Source of the DNA: Nitrospinaceae bacterium
Lineage (GTDB): Bacteria > Nitrospinota > Nitrospinia > Nitrospinales > VA-1
Assembly (NCBI GenBank): GCA_029261595.1
Contig: JAJDAZ010000054.1
Span: 1 to 51,188 of the forward strand
Direction: 5' to 3'
DNA: 51,188 nt
The translations under genes were made by a program, and so were the position numbers. Below, one piece after another: positions 35,964 to 43,862 of the stretch. The notes beneath the pieces were generated by a model. The model was not told where the DNA came from, ran no database searches, and worked only from the letters and a program-made list of their open reading frames with translations. How positions within the stretch are numbered: the first letter of the stretch is position 1; every line of letters starts with the position of its first letter.

Positions 35964-35965
35964 CG

Positions 35966-37417
35966 ATGCATCGATCGACCCTCATCCAGGCCAGAGAAGG
36001 CCTCAGGAAAAAACAATTTTCCGCACTCGAATTGACCGAGGCGGTCTATCAGCGCATCGACGCGGTGGAAGACAAAGTCAAAGCCTTCGTCCACCTGACG
36101 AAAGAATCCGCCCTGGAGCAGGCGCGCGATGCCGACAAAAAAATTTCAGCAGGAGTTGACGCTCCCCTGCTTGGAATCCCTCTTGCCTTGAAAGACCTGA
36201 TTTGCACGAAAGGCACGCGCACCACCTGCTCCTCACGCTATCTGGATCAATTCATCGCGCCCTACGATGCGACAGTGACCGAGCGCTTGAAAGCCGCCGG
36301 AGCGGTCATCATCGGGAAAACTAATATGGACGAGTTTGCCATGGGTTCTTCCAACGAAAATTCCTGGCATCACCCGACGTTCAACCCCTGGGCTTTGGAC
36401 CGCGTGCCGGGTGGTTCCAGCGGAGGTTCGGCGGCGGCAGTCGGTGCGCACGAGTGCATAGCATCCCTGGGAAGCGATACCGGAGGCTCGATCCGTCAGC
36501 CCGCCAGTTTTTGCGGCGTCACCGGACTCAAACCAACCTATGGCCGGGTGTCACGATTTGGCTTGGTGGCGTTCGCGTCCTCACTTGATCAGATCGGCCC
36601 CATGACCAAAACGGCGGAAGACGCGGCATTGTTGATGAACGTGATCGGCGGAAAGGATCCACTGGATTCCACGTCCGCAGAGAACCCTCTGCCTGATTTC
36701 AGCGAAGCTTTAAAGGGAGAGGTAAAGGGGCTTAAACTGGGCATTCCAAAAGAATATTTTACTTCAGGCATTGACCCTGAAGTGGAGCAGGCGGTGCGCG
36801 GCGCGATCAAAACCCTCGAATCACTGGGCATGGAAACGGTGGAAGTGTCGCTTCCCCATACCGGGTACGCCGTCGCCACCTATTACATCCTGGCCTGCGC
36901 CGAAGCCAGCACCAACCTGTCGCGTTACGACGGCGTGCGGTACGGCCACCGATCGGAAAAGTCGGACAACCTGCTGGACATGTACCTGAACACCCGTAGT
37001 GAAGGCTTCGGGGAAGAGGTGAAACGCAGAATCATATTAGGCACGTTTGTTCTCAGTTCCGGCTATTACGACGCCTACTATCTTAAAGGGCAAAAAACCC
37101 GCACATTGATCAAGCAGGATTTTGAAGACGCCTATAAAAAATGCGATCTGATCGTCGCCCCCACCTGCCCTGCCCCGGCGTTCAAACTGGGAGAAAAACT
37201 GGACGACCCCTTGCAAATGTATCTTGCTGACATCTACACCATTTCAGCGAACCTGGCGGGAATCCCCGCCCTGTCCATCCCCTGCGGCTTCACTGCTGAC
37301 AACCTGCCCATCGGTCTGCAACTCATGGGCAAGCATTTTGACGAAGCCACCCTGCTCAAGGTCGGACATCACTTTCAGCAGAATACAGATTTTCACAGGA
37401 AATTTCCTGCCCTCTAA
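35966..37417 (+). CDS. gatA: Asp-tRNA(Asn)/Glu-tRNA(Gln) amidotransferase subunit GatA
   Basis: 483 residues from ATG at 35966, directly after gatC. It is an amidase-signature enzyme that releases ammonia from glutamine for tRNA transamidation. The Ser-cisSer-Lys triad is visible as [10 protein letters not shown] (Lys), [15 protein letters not shown] and [16 protein letters not shown] (Ser residues). [22 protein letters not shown] and the ending [15 protein letters not shown] are characteristic. Together with gatC it forms a two-gene unit with no obvious terminator before the convergent DM13 gene at 37469. Confidence 0.96.
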   Translation: MHRSTLIQAREGLRKKQFSALELTEAVYQRIDAVEDKVKAFVHLTKESALEQARDADKKISAGVDAPLLGIPLALKDLICTKGTRTTCSSRYLDQFIAPYDATVTERLKAAGAVIIGKTNMDEFAMGSSNENSWHHPTFNPWALDRVPGGSSGGSAAAVGAHECIASLGSDTGGSIRQPASFCGVTGLKPTYGRVSRFGLVAFASSLDQIGPMTKTAEDAALLMNVIGGKDPLDSTSAENPLPDFSEALKGEVKGLKLGIPKEYFTSGIDPEVEQAVRGAIKTLESLGMETVEVSLPHTGYAVATYYILACAEASTNLSRYDGVRYGHRSEKSDNLLDMYLNTRSEGFGEEVKRRIILGTFVLSSGYYDAYYLKGQKTRTLIKQDFEDAYKKCDLIVAPTCPAPAFKLGEKLDDPLQMYLADIYTISANLAGIPALSIPCGFTADNLPIGLQLMGKHFDEATLLKVGHHFQQNTDFHRKFPAL

Positions 37418-37468
37418 AAAACATTCTATTAGTTTTGCAACAAGAAATACCCACCGCGTAGCTCGACC

Positions 37469-37768
37469 TTAAAAAGATACTTTTCCAATGGGAACATTGA
37501 ACTGGTCGCACCAGATCAAAAGAGTATTGTAGTCGTTGGCGTCCGTTCCCTCAGGAATGGGATAATCATGGCTTCCGGTAAAACCTTGAAGGTCTCCTAA
37601 TAATATACCCGTAGCCTTGTCAAAATCTTTGCTTAAGAAAACTCTACCATCAGGCGCTTCACTTATCTGAACATCTACCAACTTCACTGCATTTTCTTCA
37701 ACCTTCACCAAACCTGAAGCAGGATGTGCGTCATCTCCACCGATCAATTGTCCTGATTTAATAGTCAT
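37469..37768 (-). CDS. DM13-domain protein
   Basis: 99 residues, essentially one DM13 domain. It includes VKLVDVQISEAPDGRVFLSKDFD, LQGFTGSHDYPIPEGTD and the conserved single Cys in LLIWCDQFNVPIGKVSF. DM13 domains are related to DOMON folds and are proposed to act in redox reactions through the Cys. No signal peptide is seen, unusual beside secreted redox proteins. AAAGGA lies 7 bases upstream of the ATG. It is 27 bases behind the P460 gene, so the two are very likely co-transcribed. Confidence 0.78.
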   Translation of the reverse strand: MTIKSGQLIGGDDAHPASGLVKVEENAVKLVDVQISEAPDGRVFLSKDFDKATGILLGDLQGFTGSHDYPIPEGTDANDYNTLLIWCDQFNVPIGKVSF

Positions 37769-37795
37769 GACTTTCCTTTCTATATTTATAAAGTT

Positions 37796-38392
37796 TTATT
37801 TGTTTTGTAACACGGGATAGCCCAGTGTGTAGATCCATTTGTCCTCTTCATGCGCGTCCTCCCTGGCCAAATCTCGAGCCGGCAGATGACACGCAATGCA
37901 ATCTACCTGGTAGTCCGTTGAAACAGTCTTTTTAGAATCGGGTGCGTTAAAAAGGGACCATCCCCAGCCATCACCCCACAAAGCTGAATCTTTGTAGCGA
38001 CCCTTGGTGTCCCGGACCAATACAAACCAGCCTTTGAGGGTCGTCGCATGACTCACCGCAGGGCCTGTAGTCATTTGCATGGTTTCTGCCTTTAGGAGTT
38101 CCTTAACCAACACGGCGCCATCAGGAAAACTCCCATGTTTCTGATAATAGTCAATCGTTTCCGGCTGTGTGTAGACGACATGATATTCATGCGAGCCAGG
38201 CTCGCCTTCCGTATTGGCGTGCGCCCAGGTCCCGAGCGTGGCCCATCTGGTGTAGTCGTCCGGAACACTGATAGCACCGGTTTTTATATCAACGTTGGGT
38301 GCAAATACTTTCATTTCTTTGCTCATGGCCATTCCCGCCAAACTGACCGAAATCAAAAGAAAGACGAATATTGCAATCATTCGGTTTTTCAT
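37796..38392 (-). CDS. Cytochrome P460 family periplasmic c-heme protein
   Basis: 198 residues. A signal peptide runs from about 1 to 23. The heme motif is CIACH (C165, C168, H169). The upstream cytP460 fold has YTRWATLGTWAH, HEYHVVYTQPETIDYY, FPDGAVLVKELL (K97, a candidate for the heme-crosslinking Lys of P460) and GWGWSLFNA. P460 cytochromes oxidise hydroxylamine or bind NO, and the related cytochrome c'-beta proteins only bind NO. Whether K97 crosslinks cannot be decided from sequence. It is followed by the DM13 gene and preceded by a terminator-like hairpin. Confidence 0.88.
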   Translation of the reverse strand: MKNRMIAIFVFLLISVSLAGMAMSKEMKVFAPNVDIKTGAISVPDDYTRWATLGTWAHANTEGEPGSHEYHVVYTQPETIDYYQKHGSFPDGAVLVKELLKAETMQMTTGPAVSHATTLKGWFVLVRDTKGRYKDSALWGDGWGWSLFNAPDSKKTVSTDYQVDCIACHLPARDLAREDAHEEDKWIYTLGYPVLQNK

Positions 38393-38429
38393 GAGAATTT
38401 CCTTAAACTTTTCTGGTGAATAAAAATAG

Positions 38430-38478
38430 ATGGCTTGAGATTAAAAAATATTCTTGCGATGTTTTAATCTCAAGCCAT
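38430..38478 (-). terminator. Perfect 17-bp inverted repeat, likely terminator after the DUF4383 gene
   Basis: ATGGCTTGAGATTAAAA (38430-38446) and its exact reverse complement (38462-38478) flank a 15-base loop. On the minus strand it lies 22 bases after the DUF4383 stop and is followed by CTATTTTTATT, a reasonable T tract. It would separate or attenuate transcription between DUF4383 and cytochrome P460. Confidence 0.65.
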
Positions 38479-38499
38479 TCCAGTTAACTTATGAGAGCT

Positions 38500-38910
38500 T
38501 CAAACTGCAGTTCTTTGCTGGAGGCTCGTTCTCAAAGAGTTATTCGCCAGGGTTCCCGCGCACAGAATTGCCGTGCCAAGCCCCAGGTGAAGGTAATTAT
38601 CCAAAGCGTTGATATGGATGAACCCCAACAGCATTCCTGTGGAACTGGCTCCGGTGACCGTGAATCCGATGAGCCCGACCAGAAGGTAAACCGGCCCAAA
38701 AATCTGCATGAATCTTATGGACGGAACATTGCCCATTTTGGCGACGATAAGAAACGCAATCGCCGTTACCAGATGAAACAGATTGTGCGGAGCGTTCGTC
38801 AGGAAAAGGCCATTCTCTCCTACCAACGGATTGGGGATGAAACCAATCACGGCGGCCAGCACAAAAGAGGCAGAAAAAATCCAGGCTAATTTCGTTCCAA
38901 GTTGTTCCAT
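38500..38910 (-). CDS. DUF4383-type four-TM membrane protein
   Basis: 136 residues with four hydrophobic spans (about 7-25, 43-60, 67-88, 105-122). The segment NAPHNLFHLVTAIAFLIV has the paired His seen in DUF4383 proteins, with a further His in the last span (YLHLGLGTAIL). Function is unknown. The conserved membrane histidines could bind a metal or heme, an inference only. A good AAAGGAG-type site precedes the ATG. It lies between the YHS gene and the P460 gene, all leftward. Confidence 0.75.
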   Translation of the reverse strand: MEQLGTKLAWIFSASFVLAAVIGFIPNPLVGENGLFLTNAPHNLFHLVTAIAFLIVAKMGNVPSIRFMQIFGPVYLLVGLIGFTVTGASSTGMLLGFIHINALDNYLHLGLGTAILCAGTLANNSLRTSLQQRTAV

Positions 38911-39031
38911 TTTATTTACTCTCCTTTTTTTGAAAAGTTAGTTTGAGTTAATGAGGTCAGGAGTCCGAGCCATGATTCCCCCTCTACTTTGAGAAACCAC
39001 GGCCCGTTCTCCCTACTTGCTTCAAGATCAT

Positions 39032-39529
39032 TTATAGGTCGGAAGCTTTTTTATTCTTGATCTGCACCCATTTTGATTCCGCTTTCTGGATATTGCCTGA
39101 AATGTCTTTATTCCAGATGCCCTGAATCTTGTTGTCAAGATTGAGATAAAGTTTGCTATCTACGATCTTCCAGACATCAGGGTCGCCCACGAATTTCTTG
39201 CCGACCGCCACGCCATACGCACAGTAACCGCCGTAAGCCGGAAGGTATTTATGGGGGTTTTTCGCAAACTTCTCTTTATTCTCTTCGTTTACGAACTGAT
39301 AGGTGATGCCATGATGTTCGGCGATATGATTTCCATTCCCGCGCAATGGTTTTTCACTATTGCGGTAAGAAACAAGGTCATATCCCTGGACACCCACACT
39401 GCTGACTGCGACACCGCTGTCATGTTTCATACTATCCATCTTGGCTGCCTGAGCGTTGGTCACTGCCGATACGAACAACAGGGAAACCAGTGTGAATACA
39501 GCTGCGGTTTTCTTAATTATGCTGGTCAT
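39032..39529 (-). CDS. Secreted YHS-domain protein
   Basis: 165 residues. A signal peptide ends near residue 28 (TNAQAA). The YHS domain is complete: VQGYDLVSYRNSEKPLRGN, ITYQFVNEENKEKFAKNPHKY, then PAYGGYCAYGVAVGKKF with the single domain Cys. WKIVDSKLYLNLDN and IQGIWNKDI follow. The family includes selenoprotein versions, but here the residue is Cys. YHS domains bind metal ions in some proteins, and no role is established for this class. AAGGAG precedes the ATG. It is the first gene downstream of the divergent TetR control region. Confidence 0.87.
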   Translation of the reverse strand: MTSIIKKTAAVFTLVSLLFVSAVTNAQAAKMDSMKHDSGVAVSSVGVQGYDLVSYRNSEKPLRGNGNHIAEHHGITYQFVNEENKEKFAKNPHKYLPAYGGYCAYGVAVGKKFVGDPDVWKIVDSKLYLNLDNKIQGIWNKDISGNIQKAESKWVQIKNKKASDL

Positions 39530-39629
39530 GGTGTTCTCCTTAAATTTTAAAAGTTAATTTTAATATTATTATTAAAAAAGTTACAGGTTAGTGTACCCAC
39601 CTGGACTTTCCTTACAAAAATCCAAATAA

Positions 39630-39652
39630 TCATTAAATCTTTTATTTAATGA
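39630..39652. promoter_or_regulatory. Perfect 9-bp inverted repeat, candidate operator
   Basis: TCATTAAAT-CTTTT-ATTTAATGA is a perfect palindrome with a 5-base centre, about 100 bases upstream of the YHS start. It suits a dimeric regulator, not necessarily the adjacent TetR. Confidence 0.45.
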
Positions 39653-39711
39653 CAGTTATTCAAATTATTTAAAGAATATGGTAAAATTTATTAATTTATT
39701 TGGTTATTTTT

Positions 39712-39740
39712 TTGAAATAAAATATACAGACTGGTATATC
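39712..39740 (+). promoter_or_regulatory. tetR promoter overlapping its operator
   Basis: TTGAAA (39712-39717), a 17-base spacer and TATATC (39735-39740). The palindrome ATATAC-N6-GTATAT (39722-39739) fills the spacer and overlaps the -10, the expected geometry for autorepression by the TetR protein. Confidence 0.55.
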
Positions 39741-39766
39741 TTGTTAATAACAATGGACGGCCCACC

Positions 39767-40339
39767 ATGACAAAATCATCGAAACGGGAACATTTAATCG
39801 AAACGGCCCTGGAGCTATTTTCCAGGTACGGTTTTCACGGGGTAGGAATCGACACCATATTGAGTCAATCCGGTGTGGCCAAGAGGACGCTGTACAATCA
39901 CTTCAAATCCAAAGACGAACTGATCCTCGCGGTACTGCGCTATTACGATGAGAGGTTTCGCAATTTTTTCATGCGGGCGGTGGAGGCCAATACCGAAAAT
40001 CCGAAGGACCGTTTACTGGCGGTCTTTGATGTGGCCGAACAGTGGTTCCGGCAGGATGACTTTTACGGTTGTCTCTACGTCGGGGCGGCGGGGGAATTCC
40101 CGGAAGAAGGCACTCCCATTCGAAATACCTGCAGGGAGTTTAAAGGCTTGATACTGAGGTACATCAAGAGCCTGGCGAAGGAAGCCGAATTGAAAAACCC
40201 CGACCCGTTAGGTGAACAATTATTGTTGCTACTGGAAGGCGCCATCACCATGGCCCAGATCAACAGTTCGCCGGTGAGTGCGGAACAAGCCAAAAGCGCG
40301 GCCAGGATTTTGATAGAGAACGCGGCTACCGCCTCTTGA
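39767..40339 (+). CDS. TetR-family transcriptional regulator
   Basis: 190 residues. The N-terminal helix-turn-helix (about 10-55) has ETALELFSRYGFHGVGIDTILSQSG followed by VAKRTLYNHFKSKDELI, a textbook TetR DNA-binding domain. The C-terminal ligand domain has several cysteines and aromatic residues (FYGCLYVGAAGEF, RNTCREF). It is divergent from the YHS gene and has a palindrome in its own promoter, so it probably represses itself and the leftward redox island. The inducer is unknown. Its 3' end overlaps the convergent UDG-like gene by 14 bases. Confidence 0.92.
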   Translation: MTKSSKREHLIETALELFSRYGFHGVGIDTILSQSGVAKRTLYNHFKSKDELILAVLRYYDERFRNFFMRAVEANTENPKDRLLAVFDVAEQWFRQDDFYGCLYVGAAGEFPEEGTPIRNTCREFKGLILRYIKSLAKEAELKNPDPLGEQLLLLLEGAITMAQINSSPVSAEQAKSAARILIENAATAS

Positions 40340-40919
40340 TCAATTTTTTAACCTGGTTTCTCAAGGCCGGAAGAACATCCTTTTCAAACCATTCATTTTT
40401 TTTCAGCCAGATATTGTTGCGCGGACTGGGATGAGGCAGGGGCAATAATCCCTCCGGCGCAAATTCCCGCCAGGCTTTCACGGTTTCGGTCAGAGTTTTC
40501 GATTGCCTGTCCGCAAGATGATAGCGATGGGCATATTGCCCGATCACCAGAGTCAGTTGAATTTTTGGAAGACCTTGCAGGAGTTTTTCACGCCAGGCTT
40601 CGGCACATTCCGGCCTGGGTGGCAGATCGCCCGATTTCCCCGTCCCCGGATAACAGAACCCCATCGGGAGGAGAGCGATTTGTGCCTCATCGTAGAAAAC
40701 ATCTTTATCGATTCCCATCCAATCGCGTAACCGGTCGCCGCTGGGGTCATTAAACGGAATTCCGGTCTCGTGCACCCTGCGCCCCGGCGCCTGCCCCACG
40801 ATGAGAATTTTTGCTTTAGAGTCCGCCTGAACCACCGGCCTGGGGCCTAAAGGCAGATGCTCCTCGCACAAACGGCAATCCTTTATTTCATCAAGCAGAT
40901 TTTTTAAATGACTTTTCAT
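40326..40919 (-). CDS. Uracil-DNA glycosylase superfamily protein with four-Cys pattern
   Basis: 197 residues. Motif A is GQAPGRRVHETGIPFNDPSGDRL (near 43-64) and the C-terminal motif is LPHPSPRNN with the conserved His. Cysteines C15 and C18 (CRLC), C89 and C105 match the spacing of [4Fe-4S] UDG families. The family removes uracil or related bases from DNA. The segment differs from canonical family 4 (EAPG...GRPF), so activity is not assured. It ends inside the 3' end of tetR on the opposite strand. Confidence 0.82.
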   Translation of the reverse strand: MKSHLKNLLDEIKDCRLCEEHLPLGPRPVVQADSKAKILIVGQAPGRRVHETGIPFNDPSGDRLRDWMGIDKDVFYDEAQIALLPMGFCYPGTGKSGDLPPRPECAEAWREKLLQGLPKIQLTLVIGQYAHRYHLADRQSKTLTETVKAWREFAPEGLLPLPHPSPRNNIWLKKNEWFEKDVLPALRNQVKKLIKRR

Positions 40920-40940
40920 GGATTCTTAGATTTGAAATAA

Positions 40941-41885
40941 TCACCCCAGCTCCTTTGAGTTTATCCGGTCGGCGAGTTCCCGCGCAAACAATTCCAAATA
41001 CTGCGGTGACGCGGCGGAAATATGCGGCTGGATGAGGACATTGTCCATATTCCACAGCGGGGATTCCTCCGGTAATGGTTCTTTCTCGAACACATCTAGA
41101 TAGGCTCCAGCGATTTCGCCGTTTTCCAACGCATCCACCAGATCTTCTTCCTTATAGACATTGCCCCGCCCGACGTTATAGATAGTGCTTGATGCAGGCA
41201 TCATCTTGAAGTGCTCGGGTGTGAGGATTCCCTGGGTATCGTTTCCGCCGGGCAACACCAGAATAAGATGGTCGGTGGTCTGCAAAACTTCGGCTAGTTG
41301 ATCCACCGTAACCACCTTGTCCTCATGGGAAAAATACTCCGGCGGTTGGGCGGCCGTCCGCTTCACACCGGTGATCATGCAACCAAAGGGTTTCAGCGCC
41401 CGACCGATGATCGTGCCGATACTCCCGAACCCCAAAATGGTGACTTTGGCCCCATACAGAGACGTGATTTGATTGGAGATTTTTATCCTGGCCCATTTGG
41501 CCTGGCTTTGCATGACGGAGGACAGAGCAAACGCCTTACAAAAATAAAAGATGGCCCCTGTGACCGATTCCGCAATCATCCAGCCGTGAAAGCTTCCGTG
41601 GGATATTTTGAGATTGCCCGAAGGCTCCGCATCGATCCAGTCGGTTCCCGCCGCCGGGGTGGCGATCAACTTTAATTGAGGCGCGTTATCCAACCATTCT
41701 TTTTTGAAATACCAGACAGCCACCGCATCGGCATCTGGCATCTTTTCTAAAAACTCCGCAGAATGATGGCAAACGGTCACTTCCAACCCTGGGGTCTCGG
41801 CTTCAAGAATTTCCTTGTGCCCGGCTTTGAAGTTCCAGGTATCGACATGAGGGTGAGTGAGGTAAACCAGCAATTTTTGAATCAT
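40941..41885 (-). CDS. D-isomer-specific 2-hydroxyacid dehydrogenase family protein
   Basis: 314 residues from ATG at 41885 (a TTG two codons upstream is less likely). The NAD-binding Rossmann motif is GFGSIGTIIG (about 150-159). The catalytic residues are Arg in NVGRGNVYKE, Glu in VFEKEPLPEE and His in QPHISAASP. The family oxidises or reduces 2-hydroxyacids such as glycerate, glyoxylate or phosphoglycerate; the substrate cannot be assigned. It lies 21 bases from the UDG-like gene on the same strand and is probably co-transcribed with it. Confidence 0.87.
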   Translation of the reverse strand: MIQKLLVYLTHPHVDTWNFKAGHKEILEAETPGLEVTVCHHSAEFLEKMPDADAVAVWYFKKEWLDNAPQLKLIATPAAGTDWIDAEPSGNLKISHGSFHGWMIAESVTGAIFYFCKAFALSSVMQSQAKWARIKISNQITSLYGAKVTILGFGSIGTIIGRALKPFGCMITGVKRTAAQPPEYFSHEDKVVTVDQLAEVLQTTDHLILVLPGGNDTQGILTPEHFKMMPASSTIYNVGRGNVYKEEDLVDALENGEIAGAYLDVFEKEPLPEESPLWNMDNVLIQPHISAASPQYLELFARELADRINSKELG

Positions 41886-42257
41886 TTTCAAAATTAGCCC
41901 AATAAGTTATAGGAAACAGCCTCCTGGACCTTACCATTTAGAGGCATCCTGTAAAGAGTCTATAAGGGAAATTCAGCCAAAATAAAACAATAACTTACTC
42001 GCCAGAGGGCCGTTTTCCATAAATCCTTGAAAAATCCCGATCCCCAAATCACCCGCCTCAAACACCTCCAAGTGTATACTTTTGTTGACACTAATTAACA
42101 AAATACAGAAACTTATTGAAGGTTCGGCTCTTACATAAAATCAAGTAACATTTTGAAAAATATAGATTTATACGATATTTTTCGTTTTGGCCTGATTTTT
42201 GCTCCCTTATATTGTCACAAACAAAAAACACCTAATTTGGGGGGGGGAAGGCAGACA
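41886..42257. other. Intergenic region upstream of the HU-like gene
   Basis: About 370 AT-rich bases without a supported gene. TTGACA occurs at 42085-42090 without a matching -10, and TTGAAA-17-TATTTT (42153-42181) is a weak candidate for the HU-like gene. An open frame upstream of 42258 is taken as untranslated. Confidence 0.4.
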
Positions 42258-42629
42258 ATGACTCGATCCGATTTGACCACAAAACTATCTTTAAGAATGA
42301 ATGTCTCGAAAAAAGAAGCGGATAAGTACCTGACAGCTATTCTGGACACCATCATGTTCAATCTCGAAAAAGAGGGTCGAGTCGTTGTTCAGGGTTTTGG
42401 TTCTTTCCGCATCAATGAACATAAAGCCAGAGTGGCGAAAAAACCCATCACCGGGGAGCCTCTCTATTTGCCGCTTCGGAAAAAACCGGTTTTCCATGCA
42501 GGTAAGGAATTGCGGGAACTGATCAATAACGCATCAGATGAAATGGTCCTTCAACCAAACCGTAAAAAGGAAGAAAGACAGAACTTCACCTCGGTTCATG
42601 GAGTTCCTCAAATCCCCCAGTCCAAGTAA
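42258..42629 (+). CDS. HU/IHF-family DNA-binding protein
   Basis: 123 residues from ATG at 42258, which follows a GGGGGGGGAAGG Shine-Dalgarno. The HU fold is visible: KLSLRMNVSKKEADKYLTAILDTI, then the signature VVVQGFGSFRINEHKARVAKKPITG, where the beta-arm carries the DNA-intercalating Pro region. The C-terminal 30 residues are a polar basic tail (RKKEERQNF...) beyond the usual 90-100 residues. It compacts or bends DNA. A very strong terminator follows directly. Confidence 0.93.
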   Translation: MTRSDLTTKLSLRMNVSKKEADKYLTAILDTIMFNLEKEGRVVVQGFGSFRINEHKARVAKKPITGEPLYLPLRKKPVFHAGKELRELINNASDEMVLQPNRKKEERQNFTSVHGVPQIPQSK

Positions 42630-42641
42630 AACCCACGACCG

Positions 42642-42696
42642 CGCCCTTCTTAACTTATGCTATAATCCTGCATGAGTTAAGAAGGGCGTTTTTTTT
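42642..42696 (+). terminator. Strong intrinsic terminator of the HU-like gene
   Basis: A 19-bp stem (42642-42660 with 42670-42688) has one T-G wobble, a 9-base loop and eight T (42689-42696). The loop sequence begins with TATAAT. Confidence 0.92.
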
Positions 42697-42740
42697 CATT
42701 TTACATAAATCCCGCAAGTTTCCAACCGGAGGAAGGGATC

Positions 42741-43016
42741 ATGGCCATCACTTCGAATGAATGTAACAAGTGTGGTGAACAAAGCATTGTGAAAGGTGAA
42801 ATTGACTTACGAACCAGCAAGGATCTCGAACTGATCATGGTGGTGCGGAAAGATCACGGGGTCGAAAAAAAAATTCCCCTTCAACCGAGAGTTTGCGGAA
42901 AATGCGGGTTTGTCGATTTTTTCGTTCAATCGCCTGAAAACCTCAAAATCGTACCCAAAGATAAGCCCATTGATTCCGGCACCAAGGACCGTCCCATTCT
43001 CGAATACGATTTCTGA
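42741..43016 (+). CDS. Zinc-ribbon protein, function unknown
   Basis: 91 residues. Two CxxC pairs, CNKC (8-11) and CGKC (52-55), form a split zinc ribbon. The intervening stretch contains beta-like strands (LELIMVVRKDH). The C-terminal part is rich in Lys, Asp and Pro. GGAGG lies upstream of the ATG. Similar short ribbon proteins with nucleic-acid or protein partners are common, but no family is recognised. It is isolated between the HU terminator and sdhC. Confidence 0.75.
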   Translation: MAITSNECNKCGEQSIVKGEIDLRTSKDLELIMVVRKDHGVEKKIPLQPRVCGKCGFVDFFVQSPENLKIVPKDKPIDSGTKDRPILEYDF

Positions 43017-43180
43017 TTCAGGAATCGTTTTAACCTCCGCCAACAACGTCCCTTCCGGTCGCATCGAAAAATCTTGCCTTATCCGATATTTTGCTCCACA
43101 CTAGCCTCGCCTTGAAAAATTCGGGCGTCAATAGTCGTCAGAAATGAACCGCTCCTGCCTTCATTTTCGGCAAATCATCT

Positions 43181-43858
43181 ATGGCTAAAATCAACCAGGA
43201 CCAGGCGCATTTTTATCTCCTCAAGATCAACTCCCTTTTGGGACTGGTCCCCATAGGGGTTTTCCTGGCATTTCACCTCGGTATCAATTCCTTAAGAACG
43301 GTCGGCCCTCTGCAATATCAGTGGAGCATCGACCTGATAAACAATATGCCCTTTCTTTTTGGGATCGAGGTCGTATTCATTTATCTTCCCCTGCTGCTCC
43401 ATTCCCTGATGGGTTTTTACATTTATTTTTCGGGCAAACGCAACGTCGTCCATTACGGCTATCCCAGGAACTGGCTGTACACCCTGCAAAGAATCACCGG
43501 CGTCCTTATTTTCGGTTTCCTGATATATCACCTGGGAACCACGGTGGTGCCTAAGCTGTTTTACGGAAAACACCAGTTCCTGGCGGCGCCCTTTTTGATG
43601 GACGTCATGAACGCGGAATTTCAGACCTGGACTGGTAGAATCATCTATTTGATTGGCATCTCCGCGGCGACCTTTCATTTTGCCAATGGTTTGTGGGGGT
43701 TCTGCGTTTCCTGGGGAATTATTATTGGCCGCAACGCGCAACGCAATGCCAGCGTCGTTTTTGCGATGGTGGGACTCGTCCTGACGGTGCTGGGCTTTGC
43801 CACGGTTCTGGAGTTTTCTCTCGACCCCGTTCCGGTGACTCCCACCGTGGGAGGGTAA
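43181..43858 (+). CDS. sdhC: Succinate dehydrogenase cytochrome b subunit, type B (SdhC)
   Basis: 225 residues with five TM spans, as in B. subtilis-type single-anchor di-heme SDH. Candidate heme-ligand histidines are in FLAFHLG, LLLHSLMG, LIYHLG and TFHFANGLWGF. It anchors the SdhAB catalytic head and passes electrons to a quinone, probably menaquinone as in type-B enzymes. sdhA follows after 4 bases. There is no clear Shine-Dalgarno before the ATG at 43181. Confidence 0.92.
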   Translation: MAKINQDQAHFYLLKINSLLGLVPIGVFLAFHLGINSLRTVGPLQYQWSIDLINNMPFLFGIEVVFIYLPLLLHSLMGFYIYFSGKRNVVHYGYPRNWLYTLQRITGVLIFGFLIYHLGTTVVPKLFYGKHQFLAAPFLMDVMNAEFQTWTGRIIYLIGISAATFHFANGLWGFCVSWGIIIGRNAQRNASVVFAMVGLVLTVLGFATVLEFSLDPVPVTPTVGG

Positions 43859-43862
43859 AAAC

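Larger units (their letters stand above)
39530..39766. promoter_or_regulatory. Divergent YHS / TetR control region
   Basis: 237 very AT-rich bases containing both palindromes listed separately and the tetR promoter. On the minus strand a weak TTGTAA-16-TACACT match near 39590-39620 could serve the YHS gene. Confidence 0.5.
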
